The position numbers and the translations under genes were made by a program. DNA of 64,000 nt from Mixophyes australis (lineage: Eukaryota; Chordata; Amphibia; Anura; Limnodynastidae): contig JAVHZZ010000005.1 in the NCBI GenBank assembly GCA_036250195.1, positions 74,263,505 to 74,327,504 on the forward strand, written 5' to 3'. Below are positions 31,866 through 42,624 of this stretch, piece by piece. The notes beneath the pieces were generated by a model. It was not told the origin of the DNA. It searched no databases and worked only from the letters and a program-made list of their open reading frames with translations. Numbering within the stretch: the first letter of the stretch is position 1; every line of letters starts with the position of its first letter.

Positions 31866-34325
31866 TGAGTCATTTGAACTGGATTATGGAGGACACAGGG
31901 AACCAGTGTAGGGATTTGCAAACTGGTGCAGCAGATGTGGAGAGGTGAGAGAGGAAGATCAGTCTTGCAGATAGCAGGAGGTTGCAGTAGTCAAGACAGG
32001 AGATGATGAGAGAATGGATAGGGGTTTTGGTAGCAAGAAAATTGCATATTCTGGCAATGTTTCTAAAGTGGAGTTGAAAGGACTGGGAGAGAGTCTGGAT
32101 GTGAGAAATAAAGCAGAGGACAGGGTAAATTGTGACACCAAAACAGAGAGTTTGGGAGACTGAGGAAACTGTGGTGTTATTGACAGTTAGGGAGATTTGA
32201 GTGGTGTTGGTGACTCTGGGAGGAGGGAAGGTGATAAGATCTGTTTTGGGTTTCAACAGTGTAGAGGTGGTGATATAAGTAAAGGAATGAGTGCTCCTGC
32301 TAAAGGGATATGCAGCTCCTCTCAAGTAAAATACAATAAATAATGGATAGGGAGCACCACTAGCTAGAGATAATATAAGAGATGAGAATTTGATGTATGT
32401 AGGCAGAGTGGCAATATAAATAGATTGAAATAAAATTAAAAAAAATAATATAATGAATGAAAAAATGTATAAACAAACACAAAGAAAAACAGACCAAAAT
32501 GAAACAATAAAGGATAAAAATCAAAAAAAGCTTTTCACATTAGGGATAATGTTTATAACCCTTTGCAGAGTATGTGTGTTGCGGAGTGGCAATAAACTTG
32601 ATAACAAGACTCAAATGGGACAGGCAAAGTATCTTACCCTGCCTCACCCTACCATGTCCCGCAGATGAAAGTAATGGCAGATCTGTATCGGGTCCCTGTT
32701 GAACTTGTTCATGCTTTAGAGTAGAGGTGGAACTGGAAGCCGAATGAGCGAATTAGTTCCCCAAGATAAGGTGTATGGTGAAAAAAGTATAGGGACAAGG
32801 AATGAGCCTTGTGGGGGATTAAAGGGGTATTAATGGGGTAGAGGGATTGAAGGGGAGTATGTGCCAAAGGTAGAAACACTAAAGGAACAGTTCTTTAGGC
32901 AAGAAGTGAACCAGTAAAGAAGGCTAATGTAGTGAAAGATGTGTAGGAGAAGAGGGTGATCAACAGAGTGGTCCAAGAAAATGAGTATGGATAAATGACC
33001 CTTAGATTTTTCAGCAAGTAAATCCCCGATCATTTTTGTGAGAGCAGTTTCAGTGAAATATCAAGAATGAATGCCTGATTGCAGAGAGTAGAGAATGGAG
33101 TGAGAGGAGAGAAAGTGAGACAGGCAGTTGAACACCAATCGCAAGAGGCAAAGGAGAGGAGAGAAATAGGGCAGTAGTTGGAGAGAAAGACTGGATGGAG
33201 AGAAGTTTTTTTAGAATCTGTGAGATAAGCGCATATTCAAAGGAGGATGGCAATGTACAGTGGAGACAGACAAGTTGAAGAGGTGAGCTAGAGGTGGGCA
33301 TACAGTGGGGGAGAGGGGGTGAGAAATTGAGAGGGAATAAGAATGATAGTACAGGTTGTGGGGTGAGATGATGAGATAAGAGCAGAGACTAAATCTTCAG
33401 TCATTAGAGAGAATGACTTGAGTGTAGGTGAAGGTGGGTACCGTGGGTGGAATTTGGCATGAGGAAATATCTGTGTCGAATGGAGTTGATTTTGTGTTTG
33501 AAGTAGGTTGCAAAATCATGCGCTGTGAGGGAGCAAGGTGGAGGAGGTGCAGTTTGGCAGAGAAGTGAGTTAAAGGTAACAAACTGGACCTGGTGGATGA
33601 TAAATGACAGTAACACGAAGGTGGAAAAGATACAATAGAGTATAGTGTGGACTTCAAAGGAAGAGAATGAGACGAAGGATTAAGAGGGTATGACTTGGAA
33701 GGTTCAGCTTTGAGAAAATAAAATGCCTACTCTACCACCTTCTCTGATTCTGGGTCTGGGAGTGTGGCTGAGGAAGAGTCACTCATAGAAGAGAGCTGCA
33801 AAGGATGTAGTGTTAGAGGGGGGGACGACAGATTTCTGTAATGGCAAGGAGGTTGAGGGATTTAGAAATGAATATATCAGTAATGGATGCAAGTTTGTTA
33901 GAAACAGATCTGGCATTCCATAGTGCACAGGAGAAACAGATGGTAGTGGATATATGTGAATAAGTTTGGTAGGATTGGAAGTAAGGTGTGGATAGAAAGT
34001 TTTGGAGTGGAGCAAGAAGATTGTATGGGGCCTAGGGTTAGATGAGGTGTTACCAGCAGCCATGAGAAGGAGCAGAGTGAGAAAGAGGACATACCTGGAT
34101 GATTTGTGGGTGTGAACTTTATTTCTGTTTATGTAAGTTGGTGAGTATGGTGGGTGCAGGAAACAAAACAGTTCATGTGTCCAGACTAGCGGGGAGAGAA
34201 GTAGTGAAGGGGAAATTATAATAGGGGGGGGGAGATATAGGATGATTGAGAGAGGAGTTTGTGGAGAAGTGTGGTGAAAGTGAATAGGAGAAAGCAAGAA
34301 AGAGTGAACATTGAGTTGGTTCATG
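31866..34325 (-). pseudogene. L2/CR1-type LINE, near full-length but degraded
   Basis: Read on the minus strand from 34325 leftward: LLLMAAGNTSSNPRPHT (34000-34100) matches the LLLAGDI-PNPGP start of L2 ORF2; then LWNARS-like PDLFLTN, the pre-RT segment FATYFKHKINSIRH (33480-33530), a fragment of the RT N-terminal part, TKMIGDLLAEKSKGHLSILI and FLDHSVDHPLLLH (32900-33030), PQGSFLVPILFSPYT (about 32760-32820), and after an insertion KTDLITFPP, CFGVTIYP and ISCLDYCNLLLS (31900-32260). Stops and frameshifts throughout. Same orientation as NEK10. Confidence 0.82.
32300..32705. mobile_element. Unclassified A-rich insertion splitting the L2 element
   Basis: L2 coding similarity stops near 32290 and resumes near 32705. 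The interposed 0.4 kb is A-rich on the plus strand, has GTGCTCCTGCTA near its left side and GGGAGCACCACTAGC at 32350, and encodes nothing recognisable. I could not identify terminal repeats or a TSD with confidence. Confidence 0.45.
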
Positions 34326-34750
34326 ATGGATAGATGTGGATAACTGTGTTTTAGCTAGGGTAGGTAATGGAGAAAAGGAACAATTGATCCAAATTGTGCA
34401 GAGCAATGGAGGTGGCGATGGATACTTTACTGCCCCCTGGCTGTGGTTAATAGAATAGGCAGATTCTGCAGCTCTGAACCAATGAGGAAACTGACAGTTG
34501 GGTGCAAAGGGTCCAGCAGCCAAACAGAGATGGCAACAGCAATCACAATTGAGCTGAGTGGACAGCTGAACAGATGTTTAAATAACAATGACAGTTAAGA
34601 TCTGTGGTTCCAACAGCTGAACAGAGATGATAGTTCAGTAGATAGTAAAACAGCCTTGTTTTTGATGTGATGTCCACCCTCAGCGATATTGTGATGTTTT
34701 CCATCAACAATAAGAAATATCCAATTCTTTATATTTGTGAGAATAAGGAA
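34326..34750 (-). repeat. Probable L2 5' UTR
   Basis: Continues upstream of the L2 ORF start on the minus strand. Blocks such as AGATGGCAACA-CAAT and a GTGAT-----CTTGCCACCCCC-like end recur in diverged form at 39715-39850, suggesting another L2 5' scrap there. Confidence 0.45.
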
Positions 34751-35986
34751 AAGTGGGAGCTTAGGCAAAGAGCTGAACTAATGTGCAGCTAACTCTAACA
34801 TAACATAACATAACATGATTACTGTATTGATAGTATAATCCTTTGAACATGTAGGGCTTGATGCAGAGTTGAATTCACTAAATTGTGCAAATTCACATTG
34901 CACATGCCCACAAAGAGAACAGACAAATATGCACCAATGCAGACTTGCTCGCTGACACTTGTGCATACCACAAAGAGAACGAACACATGTGCGCCTCCTC
35001 AGGACTGGAGAACTATAACCAGGGAGAAAAGGGACATGCAAACTCAGGCTGAGAACAGTAAAGAGCGTGGTTACACAATTACAGCTCATGCAGACCTGCA
35101 GAAACACACATATGAGCCAATTAGAAGGAGCACAATAAACTAGGCGAATATGCTGTCGATGAAGAGCCAGACACCTCTCGAGACATGTATGACTCTTCAT
35201 ATGGGGGGTGATATATGCTATTTTTGCATGTGCTATTTTTATGAGTAATATGCAGCAAACTGCATCAGCTCCACAGTATCAGGTCAACCTATTTTTTTCA
35301 TCTCTCCATATTGAAGCTTAAGATGATCGAAGTGTCATGGCTGGCAGCCGTAGCATGATAGTAATTATCTTCCAGGGTATTATCTATGCTTGCCACTATA
35401 CTTAATGACATTACTGTCACATTGAGATGTCTAACAGTTAAGACCTAGGTTTGCCTAGACCTTTGCATTAGGTTACAATGATTATAATTGCCAACATTTT
35501 AAAATAACTCTGAGGGACACTTAGCTTTTAGGCATGTGTCCTAAGAGGAATTGTCTAGGTGGATCTTGGTGCACAATAATCCCAGTCATGACATGTTTAT
35601 GACAGTTGGTTTTAACCAATTAATGAGCGGAGGTGTTGTATAATGTGATGAGATATGGGTGTCAGGACCTTGAAAATAGGGGCTTAACTTACTGAACATC
35701 CCTTCTTGTCCAAACTGTGTTTAATATTGCTTGAATTGTAGTGTGTTTACCATGTATCTATATATTTTATATTTATTGTATAGTCTTAAAGATTACCATG
35801 CGGGTTTGCCCACACTGCTGCTATTGTGCAAACATGGCTTTTGCTTCTGTACGCAGGCAGAAGACATCCCAAGTGAGCTGATGACTGTTGGAGGTGCACA
35901 GCAGTCCCTGGTAACGGAGAACGTAAGGTGGGGGTTAAAAATCAAGAGATACAGGGCAGAGGCGGTATCTCTTCTGGACAGTGCTG

Positions 35987-35991
35987 ACTAG
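35987..35991. repeat. Solo LTR target-site duplication, left copy
   Basis: ACTAG, repeated at 36412-36416; copy 2 of the duplication has a single uninterrupted GACTAGGAG at this point, confirming the empty site. Confidence 0.85.
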
Positions 35992-36411
35992 TGTCACTGA
36001 CACTCCACTCTGGTACCAACTATTCTATTCTACTCTTCTGCAAAGCTGACACTCTATTCAAGTACCTGCTACTCGTCTGCAAAGCTGACACTCCACTCAG
36101 GTACCGACTATTCTATTCTACTCTTCTGCAAAGCTGACACTCTATTCTAGTACCTGCTACTCTACTCGTCTGCAAGGCTGACACTCCTATCAAGTTACTT
36201 CCACTCTCCTGCCTTTCCAAGAGGGTCTCGCTCAGTACTCTGGCAGGGGCCGTGACCTGCGAGCAGACGCAGCTATGACCATACTGCTTTGCGGCAGTTC
36301 CTGGTGAACACCATCTGCTCGTTAGACTCCGCTCCCTGTTGGTGTAGTGCTAAACTGTGCAGATCCTAGGAATTGCATCGTAAAGACTCGTGATCATAGT
36401 GGACCGTGACA
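35992..36411 (+). mobile_element. Solo LTR, Gypsy-related, 420 bp
   Basis: TGTCACTG...CCGTGACA with 5-bp TSD ACTAG and a visible empty site in the paralogous copy near 38250. It carries four to five tandem units of about 45 bp starting GACACTC and ending CTGCAAAGCT, then TGCGGCAGTTCCTGGTGA and GTTAGACTCCGC, which match the end of the complete Gypsy LTR at 25001. A different but related family. Confidence 0.88.
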
Positions 36412-37615
36412 ACTAGGAGTCACTACTGCTGTCAGACTGGTCCAAGATCATGTCTGTGTGAACCTCAAAGCCTCCATCCACTGTGCTTTCTTTGTGGACC
36501 CGCAAAAAGTAGAAGGACAATCAGCTCAGTCCCTACCACATATCAACAGTCACACAGCAGGGACATTTTATTAAGCTTATTGCTATGTGACTGCTGACAC
36601 CACAAGGTATTTCACCCCCCAGAATGAGGTGCATGCGAGTTGGCATTCTAGGGCTCCAAAATTCTGCTTAGGGAAGGTGGGGACTTTGATTTTTCCCTTT
36701 ATCTCTGAGCAGGAAGTGCAGAGCAGCGTGCAACAAAACAGCTGTCAGCAAGACAAGGTTGGTGGCTGGGTCAGTAAAGTAAGTGAGATGGTGTCCCTCC
36801 CTAGAAACATTATGCAGAGAAAAATGAATGACTCGCTGCCTCCAGACCCTGTTCTTCCAGACAAGTACATCCTACATAGCATAATATAGCAAGTGTGCTA
36901 TGTTGTTTCTCAAGTCAACTTCCTCCATATTATACAATGTAATAGTGTAATGAAGTGTCATATGCACAAGACAGATTATTAACTTAAGCTATTAATAAAT
37001 GCGAAAGTTGCATTTTCAATATAAAATTTGAATTAAATATAACACAAATACAAATTAAATTCCATCTGTTATATTCCTCTTCAAATGAGAAATTTTTTTC
37101 CTGCAGTAGTCCAAACCGAAATATCAATTAAGTAATGCAAATAGATGGCTGCTACTTAATTACATTGTATGGTATGACTTTCATGGGCTGAGCAAACTTC
37201 AAGTCACATAAGTCTCCCAGTTTACCGAAAGAAGTAAAATGTTTGCTATTGGAAAATGTTCTACTTGCTAGTGTTTATTTTCCTAATATTAAGATCAAGA
37301 AAGCATTCGTATTGACAGGATAAATGTAATAAGTTCCAATAATGAACATACTTTCTTTGGTACATACAATGTAGCCTGGAATGGTTTTTATGGTACAGGC
37401 AAACATCAGGTCATGGATATCCAAACATTTTATATCAAAATTACAAAGTTCTAATTATATAAAGAAAGGCAAACAAAAATGATTAAAGCTTGGACTTATA
37501 TTTATATAACCCTTTGTGTGGCAGTATAAACTAATGAGAGAGAGTAGCGTCTGACCATTAATATGGTAGAGCATATTCAATTGCGTTGTGACAGGATATA
37601 TTTTCTTCTATGTTT

Positions 37616-37973
37616 CTTCACTATAATTATTGATATTACTGTGATGTCTATCAGTTTAAACGTAGGTTTGCCTAGACTCTTGCATCAGGTTACAATGATC
37701 ATAGTTGCCAACATTTTAAAATAACTTCCAGGGACACTTTGCTTCTAGGCATGTGTCATAAGAGGAATTGTCTAGATGGATCTTGGTGTACAATAATCCC
37801 AATCATAACATGTTTATGACAGTTGGTTTTAAACCATTAATGAGTGGAGGTGTTTCATGCTGTGACGAGATAGGGGTGTCAGGAACTGTAAAATAAGGGT
37901 TTAGCTAGCTGGACACCCCTTCTTGCCCAAACTGTGTTTAATATCGCTTGGATTGTAGGGTGCTGTTTGTTAA

Positions 37974-38015
<42 letters not shown>

Positions 38016-38625
38016 CATTTATGTCTATTTTATATTCTCAAATGTTACCATGTGGGACTGCCTATACTGCTGATATTGTGCAAACGTGCCTTTCCGAGTG
38101 TTGCATCTATACACAAGCACAAGGTGTACCATGTGAGCTGAGGACTGGGGGAATGAGGAAGGTCCACAGCTCTTAGTAAGTGAGAACGTGAAGGGGGTTT
38201 AAAAAGACACAGACACAGAGAAGAGCGGGTCTCTCTTCAGGACAGTGCTGACTAGGAGTCTCTACTCCTGTCAGACTGGTCCAGGATTGTGCCTGTGTGA
38301 AAAAACAAAGCGTCCGTGCACTGTGCTTTCTATGTGCACCCACAAAAAGCAGCAGGACATTGAGCTCAGTCCCTACCATCTATCAACAGTCACACAGCAG
38401 AGAGCTCATTAAGCTCAGTGCTACGTGACTGCTGACACCACAAGACATTTCATGCCCCCAGAATGAGGTACATGAGAGTCAGCACTCTAGAACTCCAAAA
38501 TTCTGCTCAGAAAAGATGGGAACTTTGATTTTCCCTTTCTTTCTGAGCAAGAAGTGCAGAACAGCGTGCAACAAAACAGCAGACACCAGGATGAGGTTGG
38601 TGGCTGGGTCAGGTAAGTGAGAGAA
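37616..38625 (+). repeat. Direct duplication, copy 2
   Basis: Matches 35393-36800 without the solo LTR. It includes a (TA)n microsatellite at 37977-38013 where copy 1 has a short imperfect AT stretch. No coding motif found in either copy; the 68- to 100-codon ORFs differ between copies, which argues against protein coding. Confidence 0.85.
37977..38013. repeat. (TA)n microsatellite
   Basis: About 17 uninterrupted TA units inside duplication copy 2. Confidence 0.9.
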
Positions 38626-38639
38626 ATGTTAGTCACCCC

Positions 38640-40005
38640 CACATTTCTAATTATGCACTTTTTCTAGGTATAAACTCAGATTCTAAGCTTTATTTCAGCC
38701 AGCAAAATGTACTTAAACAATTGATTGCATTGGTAAAGACTACTCACTATACAACAAATAGCATTTAAATAATTAGGTACTTTTTATATAAATGTACATT
38801 AATCAGCACATACTTAATAGAAAAAAAGAAATATAAGAGGAAACTTGTTAAGCTGTAATTATAATAAGGAGGTAGGTGGAAAGATAAATGGAAATTGTTA
38901 AAGAAGATTGGTAGGACCTTGCTGATTCAAATTCTATTCAGTAGAATATAAAAAGTCCATGGGGACTTAAAATCGTATTTGAATTTCAGCAGTGAACTCC
39001 AAATTTCATAGAACTTGCATAACTAAGACCAGCCTCTGGAAAATGTATTACTGGACCAAAAGTTTAGAAATCACCAACTTTTTGTAGACTGTGTATATTA
39101 TACTAGAATACTAAAAACACTTCTGGAAGGTAAACAAACTATAAAATAAAGTCTTTGGTGACTAACAATGTGCTGTTGTGTTTTCCAGTTAATGTGTCCC
39201 CATAGTATAATTTGTTTATACAAATGCATCTGTCCTGTAAATCTGAGATTTCAAGAGCATAAAGCTAATTAAAGGAAATGAGGACAAATTCAAGAGGCAT
39301 TCTTCATGGAAAGCCAATGGTATGAATTATGTTGCAACATACATTGTAGAAGGAAAAGATTCAAGATACATATCCACATGTCCAGAATTCTGAATGATGA
39401 AATATTGCAAATAATGGAAACATTGCTATATGTAATTCATGATTGGACAGTTTATATAAAAGGGTATAGCATAGTAATTTATTATATTGTATTGTAATTT
39501 GTGTATTATTACCCTTAATTTATAAAGCAGCTAACATATTATACAGCGCTGTACTTTCAGAGGTACAAATACAGATACAAATAAGTAACAAACAATGACA
39601 TTAAATAGAAGATAAAAATGACCCAGATACTTCCCAGCTTGGAGTGGCCCTGTATTTTCTCTGTCATTATGCTCCCTTCTGCAAACAACTGTCATCAAGA
39701 AGGACACCAAATGAGAAACAGAGATGGCAACAACAATGACCGTTGAACTCTCTGGGTACAGCGAGTGGAATGAGACGGTATTCCAGTAGATCATCAGTAC
39801 AACCCTGTCCTTAATGTGATTACACTTCTTGCCACCCCCTTGTAATTTCTATATTATAGAATATATTTATGTGGGAGGTAGGGCACAGAGTTGATCTAAA
39901 GTGCAGCCATCTTTAACTACTGTCTACATGCTTATCTTAATTTTATTAAATTTATATAATCCATTCATCCGCATACATCTAGAAACTAAGTCCAAACACA
40001 AAGTT
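38640..40005. other. NEK10 intron 2 DNA, no recognisable gene
   Basis: AT-rich. 39536-39560 contains an ACAGCGCTGTACTTT stretch and 39715-39850 a weak resemblance to the L2 5' region at 34540-34700. Nothing else recognised. Confidence 0.45.
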
Positions 40006-40010
40006 TTTAC

Positions 40011-40071
40011 CTGCTGTTTGCTTGCCTGAACATTTAATAGAGACCAGAGTTGTTTGACACCAGAGCATTTC
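40011..40071 (-). CDS. NEK10: NEK10 coding exon 2
   Basis: 61 nt between acceptor ttcttttag and donor gtaaaaac. The first G completes the split Arg codon from exon 1. The remaining 20 codons include QLWSLLNVQASKQQ, matching the conserved LLNVQ-SKQQ segment of NEK10, and end on a codon boundary. The other two frames are worse: one has a stop and the other does not match the family. Confidence 0.9.
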
Positions 40072-41045
40072 CTAAAAGAAAATTAAAAACAATCTTAAAA
40101 CACAAAAACACTATACTATATTTATATGGTCTTTGAAACACAGCTTTACTGTATAGCTCTCCAGTACTACTCAAAGAGATACTCCTGGCACTTTGGGCTT
40201 TTTAGATCAAAAATACCAATTGGGAATTCTTAATAATTGGCTCATGGAGCACAGATGGGTCTACAGATTGGTATCAGTGAACTCCCAAAAATAATGTCCA
40301 CTACAGAAAATTGCAGAGTGCAATGTGGCCCTTTCAACTAGCCATGTCCTGTCCCACAATGTGATACATATTTTTGAACCACCAACCAGTGAAAATAACT
40401 CATTGTAATATACTTATAAGCTAAACAACTAGGGCTGTATCATATATTGGACTGTTGGGAATTTTTTGACATACTGTCTGCTGTCATATGCATGGCACAG
40501 CAATTTTCTTATCCTTTCCTTCTTTTCCTTAGATCATACTGTGAATTTGTTATACTGATGTAGATGGTTTCAGATAACATGCATGTCAAAGACCACTTCA
40601 CAAGTTAAACAAGAGCATCATAGTTGACTTTTTGTTTATTTGCCCACTGAGGATTTCATAACTTTTTCAGAAAGTGCCCATATATTTTGCATTAGAAAAA
40701 TAAAGCAAGAGAGACTTTGTATTTCTTTATCTATGTAAAAGAGATTCATTTCCAGTGGAGTAACATAAATATATAATATAATATATTCAGCATTGTCTAT
40801 GTATTTTAATGTGCATTTGTAGTGGATGATATTAAATGGGTTTTTTTCTTAGATGAGGAAATAAATCTACTACAAAAACCCCTGACTAAAATGCAACTGT
40901 TTAAATTCATAGTAACCAATATGCAAGTATCATTAATTTATCTAGTCTGTCTAGTTGGACAATGAAAGCAAATGCCTGATTGACTGCTACAGTCTACTGC
41001 TCATTTGATTTTTTTTTTTTAACAACTAGCCACCATAGAGTCCAA

Positions 41046-41378
41046 GGGCCTGATTCATTAAGGTTCTTAAATGAAGAGGATTCTCATTTCAGTCTCCTGG
41101 ACAAAACCATGTTACAATGGAAGGGGTGCGAATAAGTGTTCTGTTTTACACATAAGTTAACTACTGACTGTTTTTTCATGTAACACACAAATATCAACTT
41201 TAAATTTCAGTGTACAAATAAGCTATCATATATTTGTGTGTTACATGAAAAAACAGGCAGTATTTAACTTATGTGTAAAACAGAACACTTATTTGCACCC
41301 CTTCCATTGTAACATGGTTTTGTCCAGGAGACTGAAATGAGTATCCTCTTCATTTGAGATCCTTAATGAATCAGGCCC
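41046..41378. repeat. Fold-back MITE, GGGCCTGATTCATTAAG family, copy 2
   Basis: Starts GGGCCTGATTCATTAAGG, ends CCTTAATGAATCAGGCCC, flanked by CAA on both sides (41043-41045 and 41379-41381). The arms pair for most of the element: CTCCTGGACAAAACCATGTT on the left mirrors its complement near 41320. It would fold into a long hairpin. Confidence 0.92.
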
Positions 41379-41632
41379 CAAATGAATATCATTATATTCT
41401 ACAGCAGGCCTTCTATGTAAAGTTCTGCAAGAAAGTGAACATCGGTGGAAGAAAGATAATCACTACAGGGGTGGTTAAATTAAAAAATTAAAATGTTTGG
41501 TTTGCAGATCTTTAAACAGTAGTATGTATTGTAACTTAAATCCAAAATGTCCAACTTTCAATTTCAGTTCCATTTTACAATTTTGTGGTGCATTCTCCTA
41601 AAATACTAGTGTTTACTTCATTTGGACATAAG

Positions 41633-41843
41633 TGGCCTGATTCTTTAAGGAACGTAAATGCCGATATGTGCCGTATTTTGTGCAAAATCGCTCTGCGCAT
41701 GCCCGGAACAATCCATACGCCAGAGAATGGAGCAAGGTGTAATTCATCTTCCAGCACGCATGCAGTAGTCAATGTACAGTAATGACGTGCCTCGCCCGAT
41801 TTACACAATTCGTTCATTTTGCGTGCCTTAATGAATCAGGCCC
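41633..41843. repeat. Fold-back MITE, same termini, different interior (copy 3)
   Basis: Ends TGGCCTGATTCTTTAAGG and CCTTAATGAATCAGGCCC. The interior is CpG-containing and unlike the other copies. It lies about 100 bp from NEK10 coding exon 1, in the downstream intron. Confidence 0.78.
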
Positions 41844-41941
41844 AAAATGTACATGAACATTTAGATGATCAAAAAAAGCACTTACCTCCACTATTGTTTA
41901 ACTATGATTAAACAACTTAAACTTATAGAAAGTTAACAAAC

Positions 41942-42015
41942 CTTGAAGATGTTACTTGTTTTTTCTTATCAGATGTCTTTTCTGTCTTTTTCCCTTTTTC
42001 ATCCTGATCCGGCAT
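41942..42015 (-). CDS. NEK10: NEK10 coding exon 1 (start codon)
   Basis: The ATG is at 42015-42013. The exon encodes 24 residues beginning MPDQDEKGKK, a lysine-rich start that closely resembles mammalian NEK10, and ends with AG as the first two bases of a split Arg codon. The donor reads AAG|gtttgt, a weaker but acceptable GT donor. Upstream on the minus strand is AT-rich DNA; a possible acceptor (tgttatag) lies about 37 nt before the ATG, so a separate 5' UTR exon further right is possible. No promoter could be recognised. Confidence 0.9.
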
Positions 42016-42297
42016 TATATAAAACTCAGGTCATAGAAATTAATTTTATATTCCTATAACAAGCACACACATTTTAATGTTAACATTGGACAGTATAATT
42101 TATAAAGTATATAAAGTAGTTTCATTCACTGACATGAATATATACAAGATATAATAGAAACATCCCCATTCTAACAAATCCTCAAAAATCTAACATTGTT
42201 TAATACACAGTTTTCATATCCAGTTTCAAAAGAAAAAATAGATTTTATCTTAAACCCCTCCACTTTATCATCATAAGCAGCCTCCATTTTATCATCT

Positions 42298-42624
42298 GGG
42301 CAGCACGGTGGCTTAGTGGTTAGCACTTCTACCTTACAGCACTGGGGTTCGAATCCTGACCATGCCCTTATCTGTGTGGAGTTTGTATATTCTCCCCGTG
42401 TTTGCATGGGTTTCCTCTGGGTGCTCTGGTTTCCTCCCACACTCCAAAAAACATACTAATAGGCTAATTGGCTGCTATTAAATTGACTTTAGTTTCTCTC
42501 TGTCTGTGTGTGGATGTTGGGAATTTTGACTATAAGCTCCAATGGGGCAGGGACTGATGCGAGTGAGTGTGTACAGCGCTGCGGAATTAGTGGCGCTATA
42601 TAAATAAATGGTGATGATGATGAT
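42298..42624 (+). repeat. tRNA-headed SINE, best preserved copy
   Basis: GGGCAGCACGGTGGCTTAGTGG begins the tRNA-like head (A box GGCTTAGTGG, B box GGTTCGAATCC at about 42345-42355), followed by the body and a (GAT)n tail after CAGCGCTGCGGAATTAGTGG. It ends within 300 bp upstream of the NEK10 ATG. Confidence 0.92.

Larger units (their letters stand above)
35393..36800 (+). repeat. Direct duplication, copy 1 (interrupted by a solo LTR)
   Basis: About 1.0 kb of unique sequence matches 37616-38625 in the same orientation, for example GTTTGCCTAGAC, CCAACATTTTAAAATAAC, GACAGTTGGTTTTAA, ACACAGCAG and CAAAACAGC. Identity looks like roughly 80-85%. The solo LTR 35992-36411 is absent from copy 2. Confidence 0.85.
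2422..42015 (-). other. NEK10: NEK10 gene, 5' part (nine coding exons plus introns; continues past the left edge)
   Basis: NEK10 is a NIMA-related protein kinase with an N-terminal armadillo-type helical region ahead of a central kinase domain; in mammals it is linked to motile cilia and a G2/M damage response (known of the family). The window shows only the N-terminal region: 704 coding nt in nine exons, all with AG acceptors and GT donors, and phases agreeing at every junction. The order of motifs matches vertebrate NEK10: MPDQD at the start, then LLNVQASKQQ, INYKNERNF, RVLICLRLL, DKLVNMT, IFQKLSAAKDQREW and VLLGALLALTSLAE. Introns total about 39 kb and are packed with transposons; the largest (23918-40010, 16.1 kb) holds a whole Gypsy element. 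The kinase domain lies outside the window. Identification is from remembered family similarity and was not searched. Confidence 0.92.

Noticed and set aside
35731..36889. Coding genes in the 35-37 kb duplication
   Set aside because: ORFs are not conserved between the two copies.
38980..39200. Another Tc1 element (ACCAAAAGTTTAGAAATCACC)
   Set aside because: Only a short resemblance to a Tc1 terminus; no partner end, TSD or transposase sequence.
21592..42360. tRNA genes at the SINE heads
   Set aside because: A and B boxes are present but the clover-leaf is incomplete and the sequence continues into the shared SINE body.
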